Assembly: GCA_963530515.1 (NCBI GenBank)
Contig: CAUSEC010000001.1
Coordinates: forward strand, 1-64,000
Length of the DNA stretch: 64,000 nt
Source of the DNA: CBFFRJ01 sp963530515
GTDB taxonomy: Bacteria; Pseudomonadota; Gammaproteobacteria; Enterobacterales; Enterobacteriaceae
Reading direction: 5' to 3'
Positions 40,335-48,168 of this stretch are shown here, in pieces (within the stretch, counting starts at the first letter, position 1; every line of letters starts with the position of its first letter). The notes under the pieces were generated by a model. That model had not been told where the DNA came from. It did not search any database and worked only from the letters and a program-made list of their open reading frames with translations. The position numbers were made by a program, and so were the translations under genes.

Positions 40335-41030
40335 TCAGTCGCGTTTTTCGAGAAGCGTGCGATACAAAATACCGCCTAAAATACCACCGGCAACAGGAAC
40401 CAGCCAGAATACCCATAATTGTTCCAGCGCCCAGGTTCCCTGAAATATAGCAACGGCTGTGCTGCGTGCAGGGTTAACGGATGTATTGGTGACGGGAATA
40501 CTGATTAAATGAATCAGGGTCAGTGCCAGACCAATTGCAATAGGGGCAAAACCGGCTGGCGCTAATTTATCGGTAGCACCATGAATAATCATAATAAATC
40601 CGCAGGTCAGAACGAGTTCAATAACCACGGCAGATAACAGTGAATAGTGTCCAGGTGAATGATCGCCATAACCGTTAGCGGCAAATCCGCCTGCGGTTGC
40701 ATCAAAACCAGCTTTGCCGCTGGCAATCAGATAAAGCACTGCAGCCGCAATCATGCCGCCGATGACCTGAGCAATGATATAGCCGATAATCTCTTTACCA
40801 GGGAAACGTCCGCCAGCCCATAATCCCAGCGTGACAGCCGGATTAAAATGACCACCGGAAATATGGCCGACCGCATAAGCCATGGTCAGCACCGTTAAAC
40901 CAAAGGCCAGCGCAACACCTACAAAGCCAATTCCCAGTTCAGGAAATGCAGCTGCCAGTACGGCACTCCCGCAACCACCAAATACCAGCCAGAATGTACC
41001 GAAGCATTCGGCGGCTAATTTTCTAAACAT
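40335..41030 (-). CDS. aqpZ: aquaporin Z
   Basis: AqpZ is a tetrameric water channel in the inner membrane. It has 231 residues, as in K-12, with six helices and two half-helices carrying the NPA motifs: SGGHFNPAVTLG (about 60-71) and TNTSVNPARSTA (about 182-193). The selectivity arginine is in NPAR, and the Phe/His/Thr partners of the aquaporin filter are in place, so it is a water rather than a glycerol channel. In K-12 lysO (ybjE) sits between aqpZ and hcp; here there is only a 297-base spacer. Confidence 0.97.
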   Translation of the reverse strand: MFRKLAAECFGTFWLVFGGCGSAVLAAAFPELGIGFVGVALAFGLTVLTMAYAVGHISGGHFNPAVTLGLWAGGRFPGKEIIGYIIAQVIGGMIAAAVLYLIASGKAGFDATAGGFAANGYGDHSPGHYSLLSAVVIELVLTCGFIMIIHGATDKLAPAGFAPIAIGLALTLIHLISIPVTNTSVNPARSTAVAIFQGTWALEQLWVFWLVPVAGGILGGILYRTLLEKRD

Positions 41031-41377
41031 AATTTCCTCGATTAAGACAGTTCGTCCTTTGAAATCAGCACAAATAGATGGAGAGGCTGAGATGTCGCTA
41101 TTTTAGAAATAGTACGGGCGTGCTAACCAGATAAATAACTGAGTATAGTTTGATTTAGGGCAAGATGATGTAAATATGGGTGTAAGAAATGAAAGAACGA
41201 AAAAGAAATATTTTCGAATGAAGTGTTTTTTTAAGAATATATCAATTGCTTGATTTTTATTATCGAAAGAGATATTCGGTCTCGTTCAGCGATAACCATA
41301 AAGTCATTTTTCGTCCGCCATCCTGCCGCTATACTCAAGGTAACTTTATGGAAAATGGCATGTTTCCCGGAGGGGCT
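41031..41377. other. aqpZ-ybjD spacer, no gene seen
   Basis: A 347-base AT-rich divergent promoter region. No conserved reading frame, repeat or known site is visible apart from the CGGAGGGG ribosome binding site of ybjD at its right edge. Confidence 0.5.
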
Positions 41378-43036
41378 ATGATTCTTGAGCGGGTGGAAAT
41401 TGTAGGATTTCGCGGCATCAACCGATTATCGCTGATGCTTGAGCACAACAACGTCCTGATTGGGGAGAATGCCTGGGGTAAATCGAGCCTGCTGGATGCG
41501 CTCACACTGTTGTTATCGCCGGAAACGGACCTTTATCATTTTGTTCGCGAAGATTTCTGGTTTCCCCCCGGCGACATTCAGGGCCGCGAGCACCATCTGC
41601 ATATCATTTTGACGTTTCGCGAATCGGAGCCTGGCCGTCATCTGGTGCGGCGCTACCGCCCACTGGCAGCCTGCTGGGTGCCCTGTGATGATGGCTACCA
41701 TCGGCTCTTTTACCGCCTTGAGGGGGAGCTGGCGGAAGATAATAGCGTGATGACCTTACGCACCTTTCTGGATGCGACGGGCGAGCCATTACCGCTGGAA
41801 GATATAGACACCTGCGCGCAGCATTTGATCCGCCTGATGCCCGTGTTGCGCCTGCGTGACGCGCGTTTTATGCGCCGTATTCACGGGGCCGGGCATACCG
41901 AGACGCCCGAAATGGAGGCCACTGCCCGGCAGCTTGACCAGCTTTCTCGCGAGCTGGTGTCGCGGCCGCAGAATCTTACCGATGCGCAGATCCGCCACGG
42001 GCTTTCGGCGATGGTCCAGCTGCTTGAGCACTACTTTGCCGAGCAGGGCAGCGGCCCCTCGCATCAGCGGCTGATGCGCCGTCGCTCCCATGATGAACAA
42101 CGCAGCTGGCGTTATCTGGATGTGATCAACCGAATGATCGATAAACCGGGTGGGCGTATGTACCGGGTTATCCTGCTGGGCTTCTTCGCCACGTTATTGC
42201 AGGCCAAAGGGACGGTGCGCCTGGACCGCGATGCCCGGCCACTGTTACTGGTCGAAGATCCCGAAACACGCTTGCACCCGATCATGCTCTCCGTGGCCTG
42301 GCATCTGCTTAATTTGCTGCCTTTGCAGCAGATAACGACCACCAACTCCGGGGAGCTGCTTTCGCTGACCCCGGTAGAGCACGTGTGCAGGCTGGTGAGA
42401 GAGTCTTCGCGCGTGGCCGCCTGGCGACTGGGGCCCAGTGGCATGAATGCCGATGAGGGGCGGCGCATTGCGTTTCATATCCGCTTTAATCGCGCCTCGT
42501 CGCTTTTTGCCCGCTGCTGGCTGCTGGTGGAAGGGGAGACGGAGACCTGGGTGATTAACGAGTTTGCGCGCCAGTGCGGGCACCATTTTGATGCTGAAGG
42601 CGTCAAGGTGATTGAATTTGCCCAGTCAGGTTTAAAACCGCTGATCAAATTCGCCCGGCGGATGGGGATTGAGTGGCATGTTCTGGTAGACGGCGACGAA
42701 GCCGGAAAAAAATACGCGGCGACGGTGCGCAGCCTGCTGAATGACGATCGCGACCAGTTGCGTGACCATCTGACCCAGTTGCCAGCGCTGGACATGGAAC
42801 ACTTCATGTACCGTGAAGGTTTCTCGGATGTCTACCATCGCGTGGCGCAGTTGCCGGAAAATGTGCCGATGAACATGCGCCGGATAATCACTAAAGCTAT
42901 CCATCGCTCATCAAAACCGGATCTGGCGATTGAAGTGGCGATGGAGGCAGGCAGGCGTGGCGTGGAAGCCGTGCCACATCTGCTGCGTAAAATGTTCTCG
43001 CGCGTGCTGTGGCTGGCGCGAGGACGGGCAGATTAA
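41378..43036 (+). CDS. ybjD: OLD-family ATP-dependent endonuclease-like protein YbjD
   Basis: This is a 552-residue ABC-ATPase/TOPRIM protein of the OLD (overcoming lysogenisation defect) family, the same length as E. coli YbjD. The start MILERVEIVGFRGINRLSL has a strong CGGAGGGG site; upstream in-frame codons are not conserved. Walker A is GENAWGKSS (29-37), and Walker B is in LLLVEDPETRLHP. The C-terminal TOPRIM contains LLVEGETETW and VDGDEAGKKYAA, whose Glu and Asp residues bind divalent metals for DNA cleavage. OLD relatives include the P2 Old exonuclease and Gabija GajA. It is a core gene in this order, so a defence role is possible but not implied. Converges on ybjX, with which it shares a TTAA at the stops. 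Confidence 0.93.
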   Translation: MILERVEIVGFRGINRLSLMLEHNNVLIGENAWGKSSLLDALTLLLSPETDLYHFVREDFWFPPGDIQGREHHLHIILTFRESEPGRHLVRRYRPLAACWVPCDDGYHRLFYRLEGELAEDNSVMTLRTFLDATGEPLPLEDIDTCAQHLIRLMPVLRLRDARFMRRIHGAGHTETPEMEATARQLDQLSRELVSRPQNLTDAQIRHGLSAMVQLLEHYFAEQGSGPSHQRLMRRRSHDEQRSWRYLDVINRMIDKPGGRMYRVILLGFFATLLQAKGTVRLDRDARPLLLVEDPETRLHPIMLSVAWHLLNLLPLQQITTTNSGELLSLTPVEHVCRLVRESSRVAAWRLGPSGMNADEGRRIAFHIRFNRASSLFARCWLLVEGETETWVINEFARQCGHHFDAEGVKVIEFAQSGLKPLIKFARRMGIEWHVLVDGDEAGKKYAATVRSLLNDDRDQLRDHLTQLPALDMEHFMYREGFSDVYHRVAQLPENVPMNMRRIITKAIHRSSKPDLAIEVAMEAGRRGVEAVPHLLRKMFSRVLWLARGRAD

Positions 43037-43989
43037 CTTTGCAGCGCGCGGCCAATCTGCGCTTGCAGTGAGTCGAGCAGTTCGTAACGGCGGCGGTACT
43101 CAGACCTTTTTTTACTGGCGATCTCTTCCATCGGCTTGCGGGCAATGGTGGACGGCAGCAGGAACGCGCCGTCAGCATTTTGCTCGCCTGCCAGCGACTG
43201 CCAGAAACTGTCGTAATCGGCAAACAGTTTGCCCTGTTTTTTCTTCTGATAGCGCCAGCTTTTATAGATATGCGTCGTGTTGCTGACGGCAACAATCTGC
43301 TCCATCCCCATAAAGGTTGCCAGCTCAGTACAGGCTTCAAGCAACAAACGTTTAGGGAACAGGCCGTGGCATGCCTTGGTGGCGAACTGGATGGCGTCGT
43401 GAGCCACGTTCGCTTTTGCCCCTTGCAGCCCGCCGATGAACAGCGTGCGTTTTCCCTGATATTCACAAAGTGCGAAGGTCATTTCAGCCAGCGGAGTTTG
43501 CTGCTCATCGCAGAAAATCACAGTCGCTTCGCCTTCCTTGTCCAGATTCGCCTCAGCCACCAGACGGATGTGAAAACGCTCTTCGTTTTTTCCGCTAAGC
43601 TCGGCCAGGGTAATGCCCTGCGGTGTAAAATAGTTCATGCGCACGGGCGCTGAGAGGTGCGCGGCAAACGTCTGATAGTGGAAGGCCAGCGCATCCAGCG
43701 TCTGTTTGCGATCCATCGTCAACGACAGCCAGGGGCGATGGAGGCGGCAGGGAAGACCCGGCTGTGCATGGAGCATGGGCAAAATATCAGGATGTTTTGC
43801 CAGATTGCTAAGTAGCGTGGCGGTACTGATCGGCATCATTAAAGAACGCAGCATGAATTTCCGGCGATAGGCCGGGTTTTGCCAGGCACGTCCGGGTTTC
43901 AGTGCTCCGGTCGCGAGAGCACGGAAAAGCTGCCAGCCTGTTTGGGTGACAGGGGCGTCAGAGGACGGGAGATCAGCAAGAATGGACAT
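43033..43989 (-). CDS. ybjX: DUF535 (VirK/YbjX) family protein
   Basis: This is a 318-residue cytosolic protein of the VirK/YbjX family. Relatives in Salmonella (somA, virK) contribute to growth under antimicrobial peptide stress and are PhoP-regulated. The middle block (about 150-250) is best conserved, with CEYQGKRTLFIGGLQGAKA, and a basic C-terminal region KKRSEYRRRYELLDSL follows. No enzyme signature is seen. It is monocistronic, converging on ybjD, divergent from macA over 160 bases that contain a PhoP-like box. Confidence 0.9.
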   Translation of the reverse strand: MSILADLPSSDAPVTQTGWQLFRALATGALKPGRAWQNPAYRRKFMLRSLMMPISTATLLSNLAKHPDILPMLHAQPGLPCRLHRPWLSLTMDRKQTLDALAFHYQTFAAHLSAPVRMNYFTPQGITLAELSGKNEERFHIRLVAEANLDKEGEATVIFCDEQQTPLAEMTFALCEYQGKRTLFIGGLQGAKANVAHDAIQFATKACHGLFPKRLLLEACTELATFMGMEQIVAVSNTTHIYKSWRYQKKKQGKLFADYDSFWQSLAGEQNADGAFLLPSTIARKPMEEIASKKRSEYRRRYELLDSLQAQIGRALQS

Positions 43990-44086
43990 GGAATAACCTG
44001 GTCTTAGTGGTGGTGAGCGTATTGAAACAAGCTCACCTTCAACGCCAGATAAATGAAGGGAAGAGGAAATGAAAAAGATTAGGTTT

Positions 44087-44103
44087 CGTTAAGACACCGT
44101 TTA
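44087..44103 (+). promoter_or_regulatory. PhoP-like box between ybjX and macA
   Basis: CGTTAA-GACAC-CGTTTA resembles the PhoP direct repeat (T/G)GTTTA-N5-(T/G)GTTTA with one mismatch in each arm. It lies 47-63 bases before macA and about 100 from ybjX. PhoP control of ybjX, and of macAB in Salmonella, is known; the use here is inferred. Confidence 0.45.
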
Positions 44104-44149
44104 GTTATCATTGGCACAAATAGCGTTAGTGAAGACATTAGGAATTTTT

Positions 44150-45265
44150 ATGAATTTGAAGGGAAAACGCAAAAAACTCTGGCTGATCCTCGGTGTAGTG
44201 GTGGTACTGGCGGCGTTCTGGCTGTGGCGTCAGCTGAATGCGCCGGTGCCGCAGTATCAGACGCTGATTGTTCGCCCTGGCGAGCTGTCACAAAGCGTGC
44301 TCGCAACGGGCAAGCTGGACGCGGTCCGTAAAGTGGATGTGGGGGCGCAGGTCAGCGGGCAGCTCAAAACCCTGTCGGTGAGTATCGGCGACAAGGTGAA
44401 AAAAGATCAGCTGCTGGGCGTGATTGATCCTGAACAGGCTGAAAACCAGATTAAAGAGGTGAATGCGACGCTGATGGAGCTGCGTGCGCAGCGCAGGCAG
44501 GCGGAAGCAGAGCGTAAACTCGCCAGTGTGACCCTTGGGCGTCAACAGCAACTGGTAAAAAATAACCTGGTATCGCGTCAGGATCTGGACAGTGCCGCCA
44601 CGGAACTGGCGGTAAAAGAGGCGCAGATTGGCACAATTGACGCGCAAATCCAGCGTAATCAGGCCACCCTTGATACCGCAAAAGCCAACCTGGATTACAC
44701 CCGCATCGTGGCTCCGATGGCCGGGGAAGTGACGGAAATCACCACCCTGCAAGGCCAGACGGTGATTGCTGCTCAACAGGCTCCCAACATTCTGACCCTG
44801 GCAGATATGGCGACCATGCTGGTCAAAGCCCAGGTTTCAGAGGCGGACGTTATTCATCTTAAACCGGGTCAAAAAGCCTGGTTCACCGTGCTGGGTGACC
44901 CGGACACCCGCTATGAAGGCAAGTTAAAAGATATCCTGCCGACGCCGACCAAAGTGAATGATGCCATCTTCTACTATGCGCGTTTTGAAGTGCCGAACCC
45001 ACAGGGCGTGCTGCGTCTGGAGATGACCGCACAGGTGCACATTCAGTTGACGGGCGTGAAGAACGTGTTGACGGTGCCGCTGGCGTCGTTGGGCGACCCG
45101 GTAGGGGACAATCGCTATAAAGTGAAGTTGCTGCGTAACGGTGAGGTGAAGGAGCGCGAAATCACCCTCGGGATGCGCAATGATACCGATGCTGAGGTGA
45201 CGAAAGGCCTGGAGGCGGGCGATGAGGTTGTCATCACATCGACCGTACCTGGAGCCGGGCAATGA
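44150..45265 (+). CDS. macA: macrolide efflux periplasmic adaptor MacA
   Basis: MacA is the membrane fusion protein joining MacB to TolC in export of macrolides, enterotoxin and heme/porphyrin-type substrates. The start MNLKGKRKKLW gives 371 residues as in K-12, with GGA at a fitting distance; a longer frame to 44111 is less likely. An N-terminal membrane anchor (about 9-28) precedes the barrel-sandwich, alpha-hairpin (about 90-165, with heptad-like LRAQRRQAEAERKLASVTLGR by position) and beta-barrel domains. The C-terminal ATG stop overlaps macB by four bases, so the pair is translationally coupled. Confidence 0.96.
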   Translation: MNLKGKRKKLWLILGVVVVLAAFWLWRQLNAPVPQYQTLIVRPGELSQSVLATGKLDAVRKVDVGAQVSGQLKTLSVSIGDKVKKDQLLGVIDPEQAENQIKEVNATLMELRAQRRQAEAERKLASVTLGRQQQLVKNNLVSRQDLDSAATELAVKEAQIGTIDAQIQRNQATLDTAKANLDYTRIVAPMAGEVTEITTLQGQTVIAAQQAPNILTLADMATMLVKAQVSEADVIHLKPGQKAWFTVLGDPDTRYEGKLKDILPTPTKVNDAIFYYARFEVPNPQGVLRLEMTAQVHIQLTGVKNVLTVPLASLGDPVGDNRYKVKLLRNGEVKEREITLGMRNDTDAEVTKGLEAGDEVVITSTVPGAGQ

Positions 45266-47205
45266 CGGCGCTTCTCGAACTCAAAAATATTCGTCGTAGT
45301 TATCCTTCCGGAGACGGGCAGGTGGAGGTGCTCAAAGGCATCTCTTTGGATATCCACGCGGGCGAAATGGTGGCGATTGTCGGGGCGTCGGGCTCGGGGA
45401 AGTCGACGCTGATGAACATACTGGGCTGCCTGGACAAGCCTTCCAGTGGTACATACCGCGTGGCCGGGACCGATGTCTCAACGCTCAACAGCGATGCGCT
45501 TGCCCGCCTGCGCCGCGAGCATTTTGGCTTTATCTTCCAGCGTTACCACCTGCTTTCGCACCTGACGGCGGCGCAGAACGTTGAGGTACCCGCGGTCTAC
45601 GCCGGGGTGGAACGCAAAGCGCGTCTCGCCCGCGCCCAGGAACTGCTTGCCCGACTGGGGTTAAGCGAGCGTGAGGAGTATTCACCTTCGCAGCTGTCTG
45701 GTGGTCAGCAGCAGCGCGTCAGTATTGCTCGTGCGCTGATGAACGGTGGCCAGGTGATTCTGGCCGATGAACCGACCGGGGCGCTGGACAGCCATTCAGG
45801 CGAAGAGGTGATGGCTATCCTTCATCAGCTGCGTGAGCGCGGTCATACGGTCATTATCGTGACCCACGACCCGGAAGTCGCGGCGCAGGCGCAGCGGGTG
45901 ATTGAAATTCGCGACGGTGAGATCCTCTCTAATCCGCCTTCGCAGGTGCCGACGTCTGCGACAACGCTGAATGCCGCGCCAGAAAATGCAACCGGGATGC
46001 GGCAGTTCTCCGGGCGTTTCCGTGAAGCCCTGATGATGGCGTGGCGGGCGATGGCGGCGAATAAAATGCGTACGCTGCTCACCATGCTCGGAATCATCAT
46101 CGGTATCGCGTCGGTGGTTTCTATTGTGGTGGTAGGCGATGCTGCTAAGCAGTTGGTGCTGGCCGATATTCGCGCGATAGGCACGAACACGATTGATATT
46201 TACCCCGGTAAAGATTTCGGTGATGACGACCCGCAGTATCAGCAGGCACTGAAATACGACGATTTGCTCGCGATTCAAAAACAGCCCTGGGTGCAATCGG
46301 CGACACCGGCTATTTCGCAAAACTTGCGGCTACGAAACGGCAATATTGATGTCGCGGCGAGTGCCAACGGCGTGAGCAGTCAGTATTTTAACGTCTACGG
46401 GATGACGTTTAGCGAAGGCAGCACCTTTAACGAAGAGCAGCAAAAAGGGCGCGCGCAGGTGGTGGTGCTCGATAACAATACTCGTCGTCAGCTGTTCCCG
46501 AATAAAGCGAAGGTGGTGGGGGAGATTATCCTCGTGGGGAATATGCCTGCGACGGTGATTGGCGTGGCACAGGAGAAGCAGTCGATGTTCGGCAGCAGCA
46601 AGATCCTCCGCGTCTGGCTGCCTTATTCCACCCTCTCTGCCCGCGTGCTGGGGCAATCGTGGCTCAACTCCATCACCGTGCGTGTCAACGAAGGCTACGG
46701 CAGTACGCAGGCGGAACAGCAGCTGGAGAGGTTGCTCACGCTGCGCCACGGGAAGAAAGATTTCTTCACCTGGAACATGGACGGCGTCTTGAAAACGGCT
46801 GAAAAGACCACACGTACTCTTCAGATGTTTTTAACGCTGGTGGCGGTGATCTCCTTGCTGGTGGGGGGGATTGGCGTCATGAATATTATGCTGGTGTCGG
46901 TAACGGAACGAACGCGGGAAATCGGTATCCGAATGGCGGTTGGGGCGCGGGCAAGTGACGTGCTGGCGCAATTTCTGATTGAGGCGGTGCTCGTGTGTCT
47001 GGTGGGCGGTGCCCTGGGTGTCACGCTCTCGATGGCGATCGCGTTTACGCTGCAGATCTTCCTGCCGGGTTGGGAAATTGGTTTTTCTCCCGTGGCGCTG
47101 ATTACCGCATTTATCTGCTCGACCTTTACCGGGGTACTGTTTGGCTGGTTGCCAGCCCGCAGCGCGGCTCGCCTGGATCCGGTCGACGCACTGGCGCGTG
47201 AGTAA
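45262..47205 (+). CDS. macB: macrolide ABC exporter MacB (ATPase-permease)
   Basis: MacB is the fused ATPase/permease of MacAB-TolC, with 647 residues. The ABC domain (1-225) has Walker A GASGSGKST (about 41-49), Q-loop IFQRYHLL, signature LSGGQQQRVSIARAL and Walker B VILADEPTGALD. The permease part starts at about 265 with TM1 (NKMRTLLTMLGIIIGIASVVSIVVV). Three C-terminal helices (about 525-640) flank the FtsX signature region ERTREIGIRMAVGARASDVL. The large periplasmic domain lies between. It ends in a terminator shared with cspD. Confidence 0.96.
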   Translation: MTALLELKNIRRSYPSGDGQVEVLKGISLDIHAGEMVAIVGASGSGKSTLMNILGCLDKPSSGTYRVAGTDVSTLNSDALARLRREHFGFIFQRYHLLSHLTAAQNVEVPAVYAGVERKARLARAQELLARLGLSEREEYSPSQLSGGQQQRVSIARALMNGGQVILADEPTGALDSHSGEEVMAILHQLRERGHTVIIVTHDPEVAAQAQRVIEIRDGEILSNPPSQVPTSATTLNAAPENATGMRQFSGRFREALMMAWRAMAANKMRTLLTMLGIIIGIASVVSIVVVGDAAKQLVLADIRAIGTNTIDIYPGKDFGDDDPQYQQALKYDDLLAIQKQPWVQSATPAISQNLRLRNGNIDVAASANGVSSQYFNVYGMTFSEGSTFNEEQQKGRAQVVVLDNNTRRQLFPNKAKVVGEIILVGNMPATVIGVAQEKQSMFGSSKILRVWLPYSTLSARVLGQSWLNSITVRVNEGYGSTQAEQQLERLLTLRHGKKDFFTWNMDGVLKTAEKTTRTLQMFLTLVAVISLLVGGIGVMNIMLVSVTERTREIGIRMAVGARASDVLAQFLIEAVLVCLVGGALGVTLSMAIAFTLQIFLPGWEIGFSPVALITAFICSTFTGVLFGWLPARSAARLDPVDALARE

Positions 47206-47208
47206 ATA

Positions 47209-47237
47209 AAAATGCCAGTCAACTGGACTGGCATTTT
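47209..47237. terminator. bidirectional terminator, macB / cspD
   Basis: AAAATGCCAGT-CAACTGG-ACTGGCATTTT is a perfect 11-pair stem with flanking A and T runs. Confidence 0.9.
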
Positions 47238-47270
47238 AACTGCGGGATGTACACAATGAAAGAAGTCGCG

Positions 47271-47492
47271 TCAGGCGACGGCTTCCATCTCGAGAGGCAC
47301 AATGAGGCTGGCATGATTGCCTTTGGGGCCCTGATGCACATCAAACCGGACGGTTTGCCCGGCTTTTAGCGTTCTGTAACCATCCATTTGAATGGTGGAG
47401 TAATGCGCGAAGATATCTTCGCCGCCGCCTTCAGGGCAAATGAAACCAAACCCTTTAGCATTGTTGAACCACTTAACAGTACCCGTTTCCAT
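47271..47492 (-). CDS. cspD: cold-shock-like protein CspD
   Basis: CspD is a dimeric single-stranded DNA/RNA-binding protein that inhibits replication in stationary phase and nutrient stress; it is not cold-induced. It has 73 residues with the RNP1 (KGFGFI) and RNP2 (IFAHY) motifs. The acidic/hydrophobic tail after KGNHASLIVPLEMEAVA is shorter than in cold-shock Csp proteins. The ATG is 28 bases after a purine-rich site. It is divergent from clpS; in E. coli Lon degrades it. Confidence 0.95.
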   Translation of the reverse strand: METGTVKWFNNAKGFGFICPEGGGEDIFAHYSTIQMDGYRTLKAGQTVRFDVHQGPKGNHASLIVPLEMEAVA

Positions 47493-47820
47493 GCTTCGAC
47501 ATCCTTCGTAAATCTTATTTAAGTAAGATGGAATGAACCGGTGGCAGAGTGTGGCGGTTGTTCAAAACCTCGCCAACTCTCGACTGTACAATTTAGAGAA
47601 ATCGGGCATCGCGTCAAGCGTTTGGCTGGGGTTCTGAGGGGTGTATCAATCAAAAATTTGAAGCAGTTAACGCTATTGGGAGGGTTTGTGACAGCCGTCG
47701 CGGATAGCAACGATAGATGATAGTTATCTAACACCTGATGTAGATTTAAATTACATCTAGAATCATGTAATCGGTCGATTGAACGTCGCCGGAACCTGTA
47801 ACCTAAGATGAAAACTGACG
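47493..47820. promoter_or_regulatory. cspD-clpS divergent spacer with palindrome
   Basis: This 328-base region has the promoters of cspD and clpS. GATGTA-N9-TACATC (47737-47757, centre ATTTAAAT) and, just left, TAGAT-N7-ATCTA (47715-47731) are inverted repeats of operator size. Their arrangement partly resembles NsrR/FNR-like half sites, but neither fits a known consensus well. No small gene is seen. Confidence 0.4.
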
Positions 47821-48141
47821 ATGGGCAAAAGTAACAGTTGGCTGGATTTTGACCACCTGGCGGATGAAAAACTGCGTGATGCGCTAAAACCGCCATCGAT
47901 GTACAAAGTGATGTTAATGAACGATGACTACACGCCGATGGAATTTGTTATTGACGTGCTACAAAAGTTCTTTTCTTATGATGTAGAACGTGCAACGCAA
48001 CTGATGCTTACCGTTCATTATCGTGGCAAAGCTATCTGCGGCATCTTCACAGCCGAAGTGGCGGAAACCAAAGTGGCGATGGTGAACGACTATGCGAGGG
48101 AGAACGAGCATCCGTTGCTGTGTACGCTGGAAAAGGCCTGA
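47821..48141 (+). CDS. clpS: ClpA adaptor ClpS (N-recognin)
   Basis: ClpS binds N-degron residues (Leu, Phe, Trp, Tyr) and hands substrates to ClpAP. It has 106 residues as in K-12. The flexible N-terminal extension (about 1-25) needed for ClpA engagement is followed by the fold with YKVMLMNDDYTPMEFV (Asn34-Asp35-Asp36 contact the N-degron) and the His66-containing MLTVHYRGKAICG. The Met gate is at about 40. The ATG starts eight bases after a non-canonical purine stretch. Spacing to clpA is 27 bases, so clpS-clpA form one operon; aat downstream supplies N-degrons. Confidence 0.96.
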   Translation: MGKSNSWLDFDHLADEKLRDALKPPSMYKVMLMNDDYTPMEFVIDVLQKFFSYDVERATQLMLTVHYRGKAICGIFTAEVAETKVAMVNDYARENEHPLLCTLEKA

Positions 48142-48168
48142 TAAGGCATAAAATTGGGGGAGGTGCCT

